Positions 55,675-64,000 of a stretch of 64,000 nt of DNA are shown one piece after another. Location: positions 62,001 through 126,000 of the forward strand of contig JAGMVK010000027.1 in assembly GCA_020747065.1 (NCBI GenBank), given 5' to 3'. Source of the DNA: Cadophora sp. MPI-SDFR-AT-0126 (Eukaryota > Ascomycota > Leotiomycetes > Helotiales > Ploettnerulaceae). How positions within the stretch are numbered: position 1 is the first letter of the stretch; every line of letters starts with the position of its first letter. Both the position numbers and the translations under genes were made by a program. Under the pieces are notes generated by a model, which was not told the origin of the DNA, did no database searches, and saw only the letters and a list, made by a program, of their open reading frames with translations.

Positions 55675-58274
55675 CTATTTTGTCGAACACACAAACCTTG
55701 GTTCGCGAAGCCTGATTCCGTGCACAGTCTGCACATGGCCTTTGAAATGCTCCACGTGCTCGAGAACAAGCCCCTGAGACTTGCACACTGGGTGATAACA
55801 CTCTATCTTAGCGTGCGGATCTCTTCCTTTGAGGTGACTCCGTTCAACGTGATCCATCATCTTCGCAGGGCGGCAAAAAGAGCCCATCCGCTCCTCGTAG
55901 CTCTTCGATTCATCGCCAATACAGATCGGGCACTGGCTCTTGCCAAGGACAAGAGGGAATGGCTCGAGATCGGGCGAGGGCGATTCCTCCTTGATGAGAG
56001 GTGGCTGCGGGAGGGCAACCCGGAGTCGGTACCGTCGAGGCACTTCGCGGCGGCGGCAGAGGCCGAGCATAAGACTGGCAAAGTGGATCCGGCGCGCAAC
56101 AATCTCCTGCGGGATGATACCAGTGACATGATTGCAGATGAGTTCGGCTAGTTGCGCCCGCTCGGGGATCTGATGTTCAACGACCGGTTCGGTATACTCC
56201 TCTTCCTGCTGTCCACTGTTCTGTCTCTCGATATCTTCTATCGGGCGACGGCGGAAGTAATCCGCCCGAAACTCTTGAGAAATAATATTTCGACGCCGAG
56301 TCCGGGCAATACCGATCTCTGAAGTAAGGCGTCGAACTTCCGCCTCGACTTCCGTTCCCTGGATCCTGTAAGCTCCAGCTTTGAGCTGAGCCCGCTGTTC
56401 CTCGAGCTCGACAATACGTGGGTCCGGGGAAAACGCTGCAAGAACATCGTCCGGCACGTGGACTGGCGCACGAGGATCACGCATAAGGCTCATGTGAGTG
56501 AGCATACGTAAGATTCCATCTGCAGAGGGTCGCTCGAGGACAGCAGACTGGACGTCGAACCGCACCCTCTCATTGATGTACGCTCCGTTATACACCGCCG
56601 AGTTCGGGTTGTGTCGCATGACCTGATCTCGAACCGCACTTGTGGCTTCATCTAGACAAAAGAAAGGCCTATTAGCATAGTAGTCTATACATGTGATATT
56701 ACAGAATACTTACGGTCAACGACGTTGGCTGTGTTACGACGGAAGCAACGGGAGGTCAGGGTCGCTTGGAGGCCTATTAAGAGTCCTAGAAGTTTTAAGC
56801 GGTCCCCGAATTGAGAGTAGGTAAGAGCGAGTGTCGGAGATAGAAGCACACCGTCAATTGCCCCTCCATCCTGACGGAAGATTGGAGTCTTCAGTATTTC
56901 TTGCTTCCAGGTCAATGGCGTACACATAACCGGGCCCGATACCTTCTGCTCAAAGACTCGCTCTACCGTGGTTAGGCTCGGTGCCTCGAAGGCTTTATCT
57001 GCGATAGCCAAGGTGACGAGATGGGTAATCGGACAGAGCATGGGGTTGTCTACTTCAGTAAAGAAGAATATCGTGCTGTCATGATTGGTCAGTTCGCTTT
57101 CGGAACATATGTTAAGAAAGAGTTCGTCAACTCACGGCTTCGGGCGTCTATCGGCTCCCTTATGGTGGGCCAGCTTGACTTCCATCGCACGCACATCCGG
57201 CTTTCCCGCTACAGGGTTCCGCACGACCAGGAGGCGGACGTCTTCGTAGCAAAGCGCGTTGAACTTCCTGAGTTCCAACCCAACGTCGCTCATATTGACA
57301 TCGTCATCAGAGTCATCACCATCGTCCTCAGAGTCCAAGTCGGCAACAGCGCTATCATGGTCGTTATCGAAGCTTGTGTCGGTCCCAGCGCTGATTTCAA
57401 TATCTTCGAAGGCTCCATCCTTCACTGGTCCAGCGCCGGCATCATCGTCCTCAAGGCCGGGCCACCGCTGCTTCTTGTTCTTCTTCTTCTTCTTCGTTTT
57501 TGCGTCGACCAGCTCTGCAGGCCGGCATCCTGTGGTGAAGAGGATAAGCAAGATTAGTGGGAATTGGACACGTTGCCGCTCCGTGGAGAAGGTAGAAGTG
57601 TCGCGTGCCCAGAGGTAGATAAGCAGGAGTAAGAGTTCGTCTATACTACAGACAGGCTTCTCCACGACCGTGATGTCAAGATCGAAGTCTTTTGTTAGGG
57701 GACCGTAAATGTACTACACGAACGTTAGCACCCTTGTATTACGATGAGAGGATGAGATAAAGGAGGCCCTTTACCGCGAGAACCTCTTTTGCATCATTGG
57801 TATCCATGTGGCGGCCGTTCTCTCGGTTGAAGAGCATCTTGAGCCGTAGATAATATTGGTGGACTGTACTCCTCTTCTTTACCCGACCCACCTCGCAGAT
57901 GTGAATGCAGAATGTTATCGCGGTTCCCTTGGAACAGTCACGGATTATCGAGCGCCAGGGCGGGTTCTTGGGTAGGCCGGCACAGAATCTAGTGCAACTG
58001 TTAGTCTAACGACGTACTTCTGGTCGAAGGTCAAGCATTTGCTCTCTTACCTGCTGAACATGTCGATAATGTCCTGGAGGTTATCTTTCGTTTTATCGGA
58101 ATAGTTGCGCTTGACGGTCGTGTTGTTATGTTGGTCGATCAGTTTCTGGAGACTTTCGGGAGAGCGTGGTTGGATCTTCGGTTTAGGACGACGACGTTCA
58201 ACACGATCACTGATGCGTGCGATATTCGGCTGCGAGGTTGGGGGATTGACTGTGGCATGGTTCCTTGCGACCAT
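55675..58274 (-). CDS. DUF3435 (FluG/C2H2-type) tyrosine recombinase-like protein
   Basis: Exons 58274-58051, 57988-57775, 57713-57136, 57075-56714 and 56651-55675, 784 residues, all phases exact (introns GTAAGA, GTAAAG, GTGAGT, GTAAGT). Recombinase-like landmarks: TTGCRPAELVDA with R210 (box I arginine), CFRRNTANVVD (R451/452), RDQVMRHNPNSAVYNGAY (R472, H473, candidate nucleophile Y480 or Y484). Between box I and the next block is a low-complexity insert (KTKKKKKNKK then a Asp-rich stretch). The C-terminus has Cys/His clusters (CPICIGDES, HVERSH, CYHPVC, HVEHFKGH) like two C2H2 fingers. Relatives include Starship captains and many domesticated or dispersed fungal genes. The residue FRRN replaces the FRRG of the dead copy. 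Probably encodes a full protein; activity unknown. Confidence 0.85.
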
Positions 58275-58435
58275 CGTGGAGGGGGAGTCGTTTGGTCTTG
58301 TGGTGAGGTGGTCGAGAGCAGAAGGTTACCGGGCGAGGTGCTGAGTCGAGAGGGGAGAGAAGGGAGAAGGGGGATGAGAATGAAGAAGGTACATATGTGA
58401 GCAGAACGATGGGCGGTGCCATGGTGAGCATTTAA

Positions 58436-58459
58436 GGCCCCCCCAAAACGGGGGGGGGT
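58436..58459. other. C7/G9 homopolymer hairpin
   Basis: CCCCCCC AAAAC GGGGGGGGG, able to fold back on itself. Lies between the recombinase start and the PHD gene. Confidence 0.7.
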
Positions 58460-58555
58460 ATGAAGTCAGGAAATCGAGAACTGGGATCAGAGGAACAGAA
58501 GAGAGGAAGAGGTAGGTCGATGGTGGACGCATGCGAGGATTAGCCGCCAGGCGCC

Positions 58556-60112
58556 TTGGACCGCGCCACACGTGATGGATGGGTGGGTTGTGGAGGGGTT
58601 CGAGCCCGTGTAAAACAGCGACCAAACCCGCCGAAAACAGCAGGTCCAACACCACAACCCTGGGTAATAACTTTAGGTCACTGGTGCCCTGCCTGTCAAG
58701 AAGACCATGGTGATGGATTTACTAAAGACCAAGATATCGAGTGGTTTGTTAGCCCATTATGAAACAAGAAGCTTCGTATAACTTAGGCTAACTTCCTCTC
58801 AGCAAGAAATGTGGTGTTACTTTCAGACTTTTCGTCCCTCAAGCTTCGACCAACTTCGTCTCAAGCAATGTGCCAATCATTCCTGACGTCCCACATCTAT
58901 CAAACGCCGAGGAACTTTCAGCTCGCCTCGATAGAACAAATATCGGCCCGCTAAAGCGAAAGCGGCTCCAAGATGAAGCCGACGAAATGGCTCTATTTCG
59001 GCGCGTAAGGATCAGGATTTCTTTGACATTACCGTCTCAGGAGTCCCGTCCAGGCTCAATAAGAAGAGGTTCCACCGATGCAACGTCTATAAGAGAGCTT
59101 TCTCCCATTCAGAGCCTTGAGATAGCCAAGGAGGCTTCCGATGAAGAAGAACCTTACACTATCAAGTGTATATGCGATTTCTATGAGGACGATGGCAATA
59201 CTATATACTGCGAGACGTGCGATACTTGGCAGCATATCGAATGTTTCTATCCCGGAAGAGTCGAAGAGGCGTCGAGGGACGATTTTGAACACTCGTGTGC
59301 TGATTGCAAACCGCGACCTCTGGACCGTCGACAAGCAAAGGAACGAGGGATAAAGTTATTAGGCAGAGCACAACATGGTACAGACACCATCGAACCGGCA
59401 GATAAGAAAGAATATGACGACGGTGATGGTAGATCGATATCTGGTTCCGTCAGAAGCAGGTCTCACAGTCGCGATTTGACGCCTCCTCACGGATTCAACG
59501 AATCGAACGGTATTCTCACAAAGCTTTCCGATCGTGAGAAGAGGAAGTTAGCAAGCCTTGAAGAATCGTTCCGGAAGATGGAGCAAGGTCAACCACCTCG
59601 AAGAAAATGGACGCATTCTTGAAGCTTGATACGACAATAAAGCAAGATCTTGCCGCTGGTGTCAGAGCTGAGCTCGAGGAGGAAGACCTGAGGAACCCAC
59701 ACGGGAGTCGCAAGAATACTACATTGACTATTGTCATAAGGGCTTGAAGGAACAGATGAGTACTCTGTCCTCCCTCCTTCCACGGATGATGGCAGATGGC
59801 CCCCCATCAACCTGGCTAGTGATCGAGATAGCTGCGCGTCACGAATAGCCCAATCACTCGTTTGAGGAACTGTTTAAGCCTTCCGAATTTTGCGATCCGT
59901 CAAGATCTGACAGTCTTCTTGTTGACTGTCAACTAGATGTGATCATCGACCCTTCGCTCGAGCAGCCCACAGCAACGGTTGATCCTGAACAGGCGGACGC
60001 CGTCCACTCTCCACCAAATGACAGGGAGGTGTTTGCTCTCTATACTACGCTCGAGGACGGTGGTTCCGAGGATTCGGCGTGCTCTTCCCCAACTAGTGGA
60101 ACTAATAGTTAA
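58556..60112 (+). pseudogene. PHD-finger gene, 5' start and 3' frame doubtful
   Basis: Exon 1 (to 58743) encodes WCPACQEDHGDG and, across a 59-bp intron (58744-58802, GTTTGT to TCTCAG), continues CKKCGVTFRLFVP. Exon 2 runs to 59622. The PHD finger reads IKCICDFYEDDGNTIYCETC then DTWQHIECFYP and HSCADCKP, with the full C4HC3 ligand set; such proteins bind histone H3 tails in chromatin. No in-frame ATG exists upstream of exon 1, so the 5' end is missing or elsewhere. After residue SFRKMEQGQPPR the frame stops, while the next coding pieces (DAFLKLDTTIKQDLAAG at 59608-59745; NHSFEELFKPSEF to 60112) are out of phase. I call it a probable decaying gene; unrecognised introns are the alternative. Confidence 0.55.
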
Positions 60113-60289
60113 AGCTCAGGCTCTCTTCGCCTCCCAGGGCATTGCGTCTTGATGGTTCTCAAACTGAGCTACCTGCAAAGAAATCTAACTCGCCCCATAG
60201 GCGGCTAAAGAGGCAGTACCAGCTGCCTCTATGGTGAACATCTACCTACTGTTTTTTTTGGCGGTGAAATGAGAGCCCACAAGGATAAT

Positions 60290-61069
60290 CACGAGTGGGT
60301 GGGTAGATCATCCCCCTCTTGTTTTTGATGGTTGCGATCTCGGTAATCCCACCCCACATTCTCCACTTAAATGTGAGTGCAACTCAGACGACGCATAGCC
60401 ATCTAGACAATGAGGGCAGCATTCCGCTTAAACTCACTTAGATGGTGCATAACCATCTAGAAACCGAGGGCCTCCCCCAGATGATGAGTGCCGTCTGGAG
60501 GATAGTAGGTTCAAATGTGGTTCCTCGTCGCTTTGGTGTTGAAAGGGCCAATTCAGGCTCCTCCATGTCGGACTATAAGTTCACAGTTGTAGCCACCAGT
60601 ATGGCATCCTTCATAGCTGACAACGTTGAACATTTAAGCGTGAAGGCTCTTATGGATACTATAAACGCTAAACTCAACGAGCGGCGGAGGAGAAAGAGAG
60701 AGAATGAGGGAATAAACAGGAGGAAGGACACATTGGTTAAGAAAGCCTTTGAATTGGGGGAATTTGATGGTATCGATGTAGTCTTGATCATCTGCAAGTA
60801 TGGCCAATATACTACGTTCAGATCCAAAGGCTATGTATCATGGCAGCCGTCATTCGCAGAGATAGTTGAGATACATGGTAATGTTGATACGTTTTAGCAA
60901 AGTACCTATCCGCTTCCTAAAAACATGCTACCTGAAGACATGGAGAATCGCCGTTCTAGACAAATGAGAAAATTCCCGAAGAAGACAACCGAGACTTAGC
61001 TGGACTCTCTCTGAAGGCTAGATGATTGAGAATCTTCCGAGGCGGGCAAAAACCATAGGTGTGGATACT
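60290..61069 (+). repeat. MADS-like duplicon, copy 3
   Basis: Matches 23205-23960 including upstream sequence. The tail (AAAACCATAGGTGTGGATA) matches 40240-40262. Confidence 0.65.
60652..60999 (+). CDS. small MADS-box-like protein, copy 3
   Basis: Exon 1 60652-60864 (71 codons: MDTINAKLNE, RRRRKRENEGINRRKDTLVK, KKAFELGEFDGIDVVLIICK, GQYTTF) is intact and very similar to the other copies. The intron position is conserved but the intron is reduced to 33 bp (60865-60897, GTTGAG to TTTTAG), probably too short to splice. If unspliced, the protein ends at 60897 after about 81 residues. Downstream exon 2 (60898-60999) is still open and reads QSTYPLPKNMLPEDMENRR. The frame also stays open 70 codons upstream of Met 60652, where translation of duplicon flank is possible but unlikely. 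Confidence 0.6.
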
Positions 61070-61101
61070 GATAAATAGATTCTTATCACTTCATCCCAAC
61101 C

Positions 61102-61675
61102 TTGATAGTTCCTACTCGGTGCCCTGAGGATCCCCCTAGCAAATGCAGACAAATACGAAGAGTTAATCGTCGGTATCGTCCTCGCCTGCCAGTCTCAGGC
61201 CCCCCTCGTTATATACTACCCAGGGAGGTGTGGTGTGTAGATGCGACTCTGACGTTTAAAAGAGAGGTTCAAGTTACTTGTCTAAAGAAGAGGCTTTTAC
61301 AATTATCTGGACTTGACCTTGTAATCTATGCAGGTCCATTGATCGGTGCATGGTAATTCAAACATTTAATCCCCTATCAAGTGGGCTCCACTTCCAGACG
61401 CTTGTGCAGCGGCTGTGCACCCTTGTCAGTTGTACAATACAGTACAGCCAGGGGCGAAATCGGGCTGGAAATCGGTGTCCGGACATGGTTTGACGCCACA
61501 ATTCGTTACATTTCAGCTTTCAGCTCCGTACGCTACTGTAAGGCTCGGCCACGTCGACCTCATCAAGCTCTACGAAGTATACAACTGCGACAATGCTCCA
61601 TTAGAGGTATCCGTCATCACTTCGAAATCCACGTCGACGTTGTCATTACTGGGAGCCTGCAATGTCAAATCTTAA
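61102..61675 (+). pseudogene. hypothetical two-exon ORF, 5'-truncated
   Basis: A 61-bp intron (61320-61380, GTAATC to ATCAAG) joins LLQLSGLDL to WAPLPDACAAAVHPC and the frame continues to 61675. The second exon is compositionally convincing (VTFQLSAPYATVRLGHVDLI). No ATG begins the first frame, and MADS-duplicon sequence ends just upstream, so the 5' end may have been cut off by that duplication. No family recognised. It overlaps the next gene's start by 14 bp. Confidence 0.35.
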
Positions 61676-64000
61676 GCAAAATTTGTGCCGCTGGGGGCTT
61701 CGCAACTTTGCGCAACCTTGGAGACCCCTAGAAATAAGCCCGGCTCTCCACACGTACGCCGTTGCTCTGTTCATCCACTCTTGTATCAACATTGATAAAG
61801 ATGGAATTGCTGGAGTACTCTTGGCAGCAAGTGTTTACATCGTGTGGCATCTCTGGATTGAAGATTTGGCTCATATACTCTTAAAGGGACCAAGAAGGGT
61901 GATGGTGAGGATGAGTATGCGGTATCTGCTTTCTCCACAGGCTCTGGAAGGTGTCTTCAAGGAGGCGTCAGAAAGAGAGTATGGGATGACCAATTTATAC
62001 CATGCTGCTCCTCGTAATGTCGTCATACGAGGGATACCAGGAGCCCCAACATATCCGAACATACATCAGAATCGACTTGGTGGCCATTTGGCAACTGAGT
62101 CAATTATGTGCCCGTTAGATTGCTCCGCTGCCGACGGTCCCTACTTCGAACACGAAAAGAACCAAGACACCAAAAGATTATGGCTGCTACTTCTATGTCG
62201 CAGTACCTCGAGGACCCGTCTAGACTGCAACTTGGTATATTATGAGCCAGACAAGCTACCTGCATATCAACGCGTCTCGCACATGTGTGATAATTCTCCC
62301 CGATCGCATTTGATATGGATCTACCACAAGTGCCTACGTGTTACTAAAGGCATCCACGACTCCCTTCATAGACTACGAAATACCCAGTCGGTGCAGTTTG
62401 TTATGATAAACTGCAGTTGTGTCGATGATGTCTATCATGGGTACAATAGGTTGCCCTGGTCAATCAATTCGGAAGGCTGGTTTGACGAAGCATCAAGAAG
62501 CAGGCTGCATGTCGGCAGTAGCAAATTTGAGGGGGTTAATTTTCTCGAATATGAATATCAGCCCCTGGACAAACATCAGATCAGAGTACTACGCGTCTTT
62601 CGTACCGCCGGTCCGAGGTTCTTGCGTTGCGAGTTCACCACCGAAACAATAAATAGCCTGAGAGGCGGCTACGTGGCCATCTCCTATGTCTGGGGTGTCG
62701 ATAAGACTATTCGGTCGAAGATTATTTGTGAAGACGGCAGAGCGCTTGGTCTGGGTGCTTCTGCGGCCGCAGTTCTTGAGTCTGTCGCCGACATGGATAC
62801 AGTGCCTCTTATCTGGATAGATACATTGTGCATCGACCAGTCTAATAACGATGAAAAGGCGAGCCAGATTCCTATGATGACAGACGTGTACCGATCTGCA
62901 AGCAAGGTGGTAGCCTGGTTAGGCCACCCTACTGTTGACAGTCATCTTGTTATCCCCTTTCTCAATATGCTGTCTGGCGCTTTCGAATCCCAAATCTTAC
63001 GCAAACAACAAATGACGTTGGATTTACTCAAATCTCTTCCCGGATGTCAGGTAGAATGCTCACCAGAATGGACCGCCTTGCGAAATTTCCTTCAGAGACC
63101 TTGGTTTCAACGTATGTGGATACTCCAGGAGGCTGCTGCTGCAACGACCCTGATCTTGAGATTTGGAAATGAAGAATTGGAATGGGATCTTCTAGCTAAT
63201 GTCCTCAGCATAATGGGACCCTGGGGTTTCTCAAGAATGCTTCAAGTAGGAGAAGAGAACGTTGAAGACTTGGGAAATTTGCCTCATGGGTACCGCAATA
63301 CTTTGACTGTTCTTCATTTCAAAGTTGATGAATACGGCTCTTATCGCACACTCCATAGTCTCTTGATATATGGATGGGGCCTCTCGGCTTTTGATGCTCG
63401 GGATAAAATATATGCTGTACTAGGCCTTGTCTGCGATCCTCGAGATAAGGAATTCAAAGTCAACTACGGAACCGACTACACGGCTGAGACAGCATACTTT
63501 GATGTAGCTACTCATATACTCTTCACCAGCAATTCTCTTGATATCCTACATACAGCAGGCATTGGAAACCGCGGCTCCATCGATTCATCCTCACCCATTC
63601 TACCTTCCTGGGTCACCGACTGGAAGCACTGCTCAGATATGACGACCTTTGGTTCGTACAGTCCTCTCACTGCGTGTGCTGGGGGAACACTACCTATTCA
63701 ATACCATATAGATACAGAGTCTAAGCTCTGCACAATTCGTGGCATAACTACAGACGAAGTCCGCACTATGCTCACCGTGCTGCCCCGTCCTCCCCTATTC
63801 GGAGACGACGTCGAAATTCAAAACCACGCACGCCTCCGTCTCGGCTGGCTCAATGCGCATTCTAGACTGGCTGACTCGCTATCCCCATATCCCACCGGTG
63901 AGCTAACGCGGGAAGTACTCTGGAGGACGCTCATTGCAAATACGGGAGTTTCTAGCTCTCCTGCGGGAGAGGAATATGGGCACTACTTTGAGAGTTTTAA
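61662..64000 (+). CDS. HET domain protein, large, runs off window
   Basis: Open from ATG 61662 to the window end without a stop, at least 779 residues, single exon so far. HET motifs: GGYVAISYVWG (about 335-345), LIWIDTLCIDQ (about 381-391), then AWLGHP, RPWFQRMWILQEA (about 478-490) and AFDARDKIYAVLGL (about 578-591). This is the HET subclass with W.DTLCINQ/DP.DK.YA.LGL signatures, different from the subclass at 17081-19168. A 330-residue N-terminal extension without known domain precedes the HET region. Probably functional; the C-terminus is outside the window. Confidence 0.9.
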   Translation, partial: MSNLKQNLCRWGLRNFAQPWRPLEISPALHTYAVALFIHSCINIDKDGIAGVLLAASVYIVWHLWIEDLAHILLKGPRRVMVRMSMRYLLSPQALEGVFKEASEREYGMTNLYHAAPRNVVIRGIPGAPTYPNIHQNRLGGHLATESIMCPLDCSAADGPYFEHEKNQDTKRLWLLLLCRSTSRTRLDCNLVYYEPDKLPAYQRVSHMCDNSPRSHLIWIYHKCLRVTKGIHDSLHRLRNTQSVQFVMINCSCVDDVYHGYNRLPWSINSEGWFDEASRSRLHVGSSKFEGVNFLEYEYQPLDKHQIRVLRVFRTAGPRFLRCEFTTETINSLRGGYVAISYVWGVDKTIRSKIICEDGRALGLGASAAAVLESVADMDTVPLIWIDTLCIDQSNNDEKASQIPMMTDVYRSASKVVAWLGHPTVDSHLVIPFLNMLSGAFESQILRKQQMTLDLLKSLPGCQVECSPEWTALRNFLQRPWFQRMWILQEAAAATTLILRFGNEELEWDLLANVLSIMGPWGFSRMLQVGEENVEDLGNLPHGYRNTLTVLHFKVDEYGSYRTLHSLLIYGWGLSAFDARDKIYAVLGLVCDPRDKEFKVNYGTDYTAETAYFDVATHILFTSNSLDILHTAGIGNRGSIDSSSPILPSWVTDWKHCSDMTTFGSYSPLTACAGGTLPIQYHIDTESKLCTIRGITTDEVRTMLTVLPRPPLFGDDVEIQNHARLRLGWLNAHSRLADSLSPYPTGELTREVLWRTLIANTGVSSSPAGEEYGHYFESF

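Overview
The window looks like a low-gene-density, repeat-rich stretch of a filamentous ascomycete (Pezizomycotina) nuclear genome. The evidence is short 42-68 bp GT-AG introns, HET-domain genes, a Zn2Cys6/fungal_trans regulator, an RNA polymerase I RPA12-type gene, a DUF3435 (FluG/C2H2-type) tyrosine recombinase-like gene and a Fot1/pogo-type DNA transposon. No species can be assigned from sequence alone. All gene models were read by eye; introns were placed only where splice sites restored the frame, and I say where they did not.

Layout. 0-3.5 kb: a HET N-terminal relic, a frameshifted F-box-like gene and a two-exon hypothetical gene. 3.5-9 kb: a minisatellite, an intron-dense gene (4427-6608) and an acidic single-exon protein with three SUMO-interaction-like motifs. 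9.5-16.4 kb: a dispersed repeat, a small two-exon gene (copy G), a convergent repeat-rich gene and a large multi-exon gene. 16.8-19.5 kb: an intact HET protein with C-terminal membrane helices, flanked by inverted repeats. 20.6-26.3 kb: a coiled-coil gene, the first of three MADS-like genes, a BTB relic, a paralogue of the small gene (copy P) and an 18-bp minisatellite open in all six frames. 26.7-29.1 kb: a nine-exon Zn2Cys6 regulator. 30-41.7 kb: relics (HET, SAM), several minisatellites, a second MADS-like gene, a hypothetical nuclear gene and a small protein kinase. 42-48 kb: a MITE, KpnI-palindrome repeats, two tandem RPA12-like genes (one truncated), a five-exon nuclear protein and a tiny Cys-rich gene. 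48-58.3 kb: a dead DUF3435 copy carrying a seemingly intact Fot1/pogo element in one of its introns, a C2H2 regulator, and a full-length five-exon DUF3435 gene. 58.5-64 kb: a PHD gene, the third MADS-like gene and a large HET gene that runs off the end.

How it fits together. Much of the window behaves as an accessory compartment. Gene families (HET x4, MADS-like x3, DUF3435 x3, RPA12 x2, G/P x2) are present as intact and broken copies, and at least one young DNA transposon is active enough to retain perfect 84-bp terminal repeats. A DUF3435 recombinase beside HET genes recalls giant Starship elements, but no element boundary could be shown. The best candidates for something undescribed are the MADS-like family with its conserved two-exon structure and the G/P protein family.
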